In this document: piece after piece, positions 25,087 through 26,104 of the stretch
Layout of the letters: the number at the start of each line of letters is the position of its first letter
Position numbering within the stretch: the first letter of the stretch is position 1
DNA from: CAZWSX01 sp964636985
Lineage (GTDB): Bacteria > Planctomycetota > Planctomycetia > Pirellulales > Pirellulaceae
Length of the DNA: 26,104 nucleotides
Direction of reading: 5' to 3'
Assembly: GCA_964636985.1 (NCBI GenBank)
Contig: CAZWSX010000053.1
Coordinates: 1 to 26,104 of the forward strand
Program-made: the position numbers and the translations under genes
The notes under the pieces: generated by a model
What the model saw: only the letters and a program-made list of their open reading frames with translations
Told to the model about the DNA's origin: nothing
Databases searched by the model: none

Positions 25087-25338
25087 TCACACCTCGCGTG
25101 ATTTCGGAAGCGTTACATCAAGCAAAGCATTGATCGCCGTTTTGATCGCGACTGGAAGAGGCACCCAATTCTTCACCAAACGGGCTAGGTCCTCCGGCAA
25201 ATCGGCGACGATCAATGACATCGGCTGACCATCACCCCTGCAACCCGTACTGCAACCAAGATTGTCGTCGTGACGCAACTCGTTGTGCGGCAATGCGGTT
25301 ACGTCTTGCGGCGATCCATCTACGGAACCGAGGGTTCC
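25087..25338 (-). repeat. Dispersed repeat copy A, most complete, with small minus-strand ORF
   Basis: This is the best preserved copy. At its plus-strand 3' end is the perfect dyad GGAACC-GAG-GGTTCC (25324-25338); inside are GCGGTTACGTCTTGCGGCGA, GTGACGCAACT and the two spaced CTGCAACC blocks (CCTGCAACCCGTACTGCAAC). On the minus strand an open frame (25087-25374, 95 codons) runs through the repeat and ends in SLIVADLPEDLARLVKNWVP, then LPVAIKTAINALLDVTLP. Copy B keeps a related peptide. Similar short Leu/Ala/Pro-rich tails occur at the ends of planctomycete recombinase-linked proteins, as far as I recall; that link is unproven. Confidence 0.7.
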
Positions 25339-25374
25339 AGCGATGGGACAGCAACACGATCGAGACTTCGGCAA
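25087..25374 (-). CDS. Possible small protein inside repeat copy A
   Basis: This is a 95-codon frame with no clear start site or ribosome site. Its last 50 residues (SLIVADLPEDLARLVKNWVP, then LPVAIKTAINALLDVTLP) look like a folded helical peptide and are conserved in the decayed copy near 11600 (21 of 34 positions identical), which argues that the frame is or was translated. The first half is the repeat end translated, with a Cys/Ser/Gly-rich sequence. It may be the tail of a lost larger protein rather than an independent gene. Confidence 0.35.
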   Translation of the reverse strand: MPKSRSCCCPIAGTLGSVDGSPQDVTALPHNELRHDDNLGCSTGCRGDGQPMSLIVADLPEDLARLVKNWVPLPVAIKTAINALLDVTLPKSREV

Positions 25375-25563
25375 TCAATCGCCATCCCTGGCTTGCTGCT
25401 TGGCAATCCATGCCCTGCAACAGACCAGGGGAGAACAGCTCTAGAATGCGACATCGCTGAGAAGGCGCGCGAATGACTCGCCAACGGGCGACATTCCGAA
25501 TTGATTACACTATCACTAAGATGTCAAATCGGAAGATGGAAAGCGAACTGATCGGTGTGACAA

Positions 25564-25942
25564 ATGCCCGAATTACCAAAACGAAAACCGAATACCGAGG
25601 ATGTTCGGAAGCTCCACGCTGAAGTGAATCAAATCATGAATCAGAGGTTTTTGATCACAACTTCGGCGCTCACATTTTCTGGCGTCTTCTATTCCTTCAT
25701 GACCCCCAAAGACCTGACTCAACACAGTGAGAAGTTGGGGCTGATGCTTCTGTGGGCGGTCTTGTTTTTGCATGTGGTTCAAGGCGCGTTGCTCGCATGG
25801 CACATGAGTCTTGGGTATTTACAAAAAACAATTTCGAACTACCTGATTGCGACGAGCGCATCCGAATGGGAGCAAGACTGGATGCGCTATCCCGATAAGG
25901 AGAGGTTCTACATCGGCACCATACAGTGGCGTTTTTTTGTCG
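25564..25942 (+). pseudogene. Membrane protein of unknown family, C-terminus cut by IS insertion
   Basis: The frame starts at ATG 25564 with a modest purine-rich site and encodes about 126 native residues: a charged N-terminus (MPELPKRKPNTEDVRKLHAE), a first helix (FLITTSALTFSGVFYSFM, about 29-46), a second (LGLMLLWAVLFLHVVQGALL, about 58-77), then a soluble segment (SNYLIATSASEWEQDWMRYP). At base 25943 the IS begins, and the frame ends four codons later (VAAR, stop) in IS sequence. More helices may have followed. It is not the missing half of the S-4TM gene at the left end: reading frame, helix layout and flanks do not fit. No family is recognised. Confidence 0.6.
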
Positions 25943-26104
25943 TAGCAGCCCGTTGAAAAATTCCCTTCACATCGTAATCTACGGCCAACGGAATCTTGGA
26001 TCGATGGGAGGCGGATGCGATGGCGATGGGGAAGCGCGAGACGGAGCGGCAGCAGGAGTTGTTTGTCACGTATGACAAGCTGCCGCGGTCGCCGGGACAC
26101 GTGT
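25943..26104 (+). mobile_element. 5' end of an IS1182-like insertion sequence
   Basis: The outer tip TAGCAGCCCGTTGAAAAA lies at 25943, and the first 53 bases are repeated inverted at the left border of the window. The transposase reads away from the window centre. The element has interrupted the membrane-protein gene that ends at 25942. The GTTGAAAAA tip and the transposase start suggest the IS1182 group; this should be confirmed against an IS collection. Confidence 0.8.
26020..26104 (+). CDS. Transposase N-terminus, cut off by the window edge
   Basis: ATG 26020 has GGGAGG eight bases upstream. The 28 visible residues (MAMGKRETERQQELFVTYDK, then LPRSPGHV) match the start typical of IS1182-like/DDE transposases in planctomycetes, which begin with a short Gln/Glu-rich head followed by a PxSxGHxFY-like motif. 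The catalytic part lies outside the window, so the family call is provisional. Confidence 0.65.
   Translation, partial: MAMGKRETERQQELFVTYDKLPRSPGHV

Noticed and set aside
54..25942. The two split genes at the borders as halves of one gene.
   Set aside because: The left piece is the C-terminal half of an S-4TM-like protein and the right piece is the N-terminal half of a protein with different helix spacing; the junction frames do not rejoin.

Overview
The window reads as a chromosomal accessory region of a planctomycete. The grounds are several ECF sigma factors paired with membrane-spanning Ser/Thr kinases that begin with a zinc-finger anti-sigma-like segment, short Cys4 zinc-ribbon membrane proteins, a carboxypeptidase-regulatory-like repeat protein, many small secreted or membrane proteins, and low gene density with many decayed genes. 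No rRNA, tRNA or CRISPR array was found. The species cannot be named from the sequence.

Both ends lie inside the same insertion sequence. Bases 1-53 are the reverse complement of 25943-25995 with one mismatch, and the 5' end of an IS1182-like transposase starts at 26020. Each copy cuts into a membrane-protein gene. On the left is the C-terminal half of an S-4TM effector (54-632), followed by an apparently intact CD-NTase/SMODS nucleotidyltransferase (647-1507), so this is a CBASS anti-phage locus disarmed by an IS. On the right is the N-terminal part of an unrecognised membrane protein (25564-25942).

From 9539 down to 1883 runs a tight minus-strand cluster: a zinc-ribbon membrane protein, an ECF sigma factor, a Ser/Thr kinase with a DUF4384-like extracytoplasmic domain, a secreted TPR-CHAT putative protease, a zinc-ribbon single-pass protein and a four-helix membrane protein. 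The last five are separated by only 9 to 54 bases. This is the best candidate for a little-described system: a sigma/kinase switch wired to a CHAT protease outside the cytoplasm. From 21393 down to 18552 is a second module, sigma factor, kinase and small secreted protein, joined by two 4-base ATGA-type overlaps, followed by a 729-residue secreted beta-domain repeat protein (16093-18282).

The plus-strand stretch 11163-15830 is largely a gene graveyard: a sigma factor cut off before region 4, a frameshifted secreted protein, one intact secreted protein (13668-14606) with a decayed tandem copy after it, and small membrane proteins. After 21500 come an IS4-type transposase fragment, a secreted TlpA-like thioredoxin protein (21894-23195) and a lone P-loop kinase-like protein (23693-24262).

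A dispersed repeat family runs through the gene-poor patches (around 11580, 15037, 15830, 23227, 25087 and weakly 1795). Its shared end carries the dyad GGAACC-GAG-GGTTCC and its core carries two spaced copies of GGTTGCAG on the minus strand. Two copies also share a minus-strand peptide, which suggests they descend from a mobile or integrase-linked small ORF.
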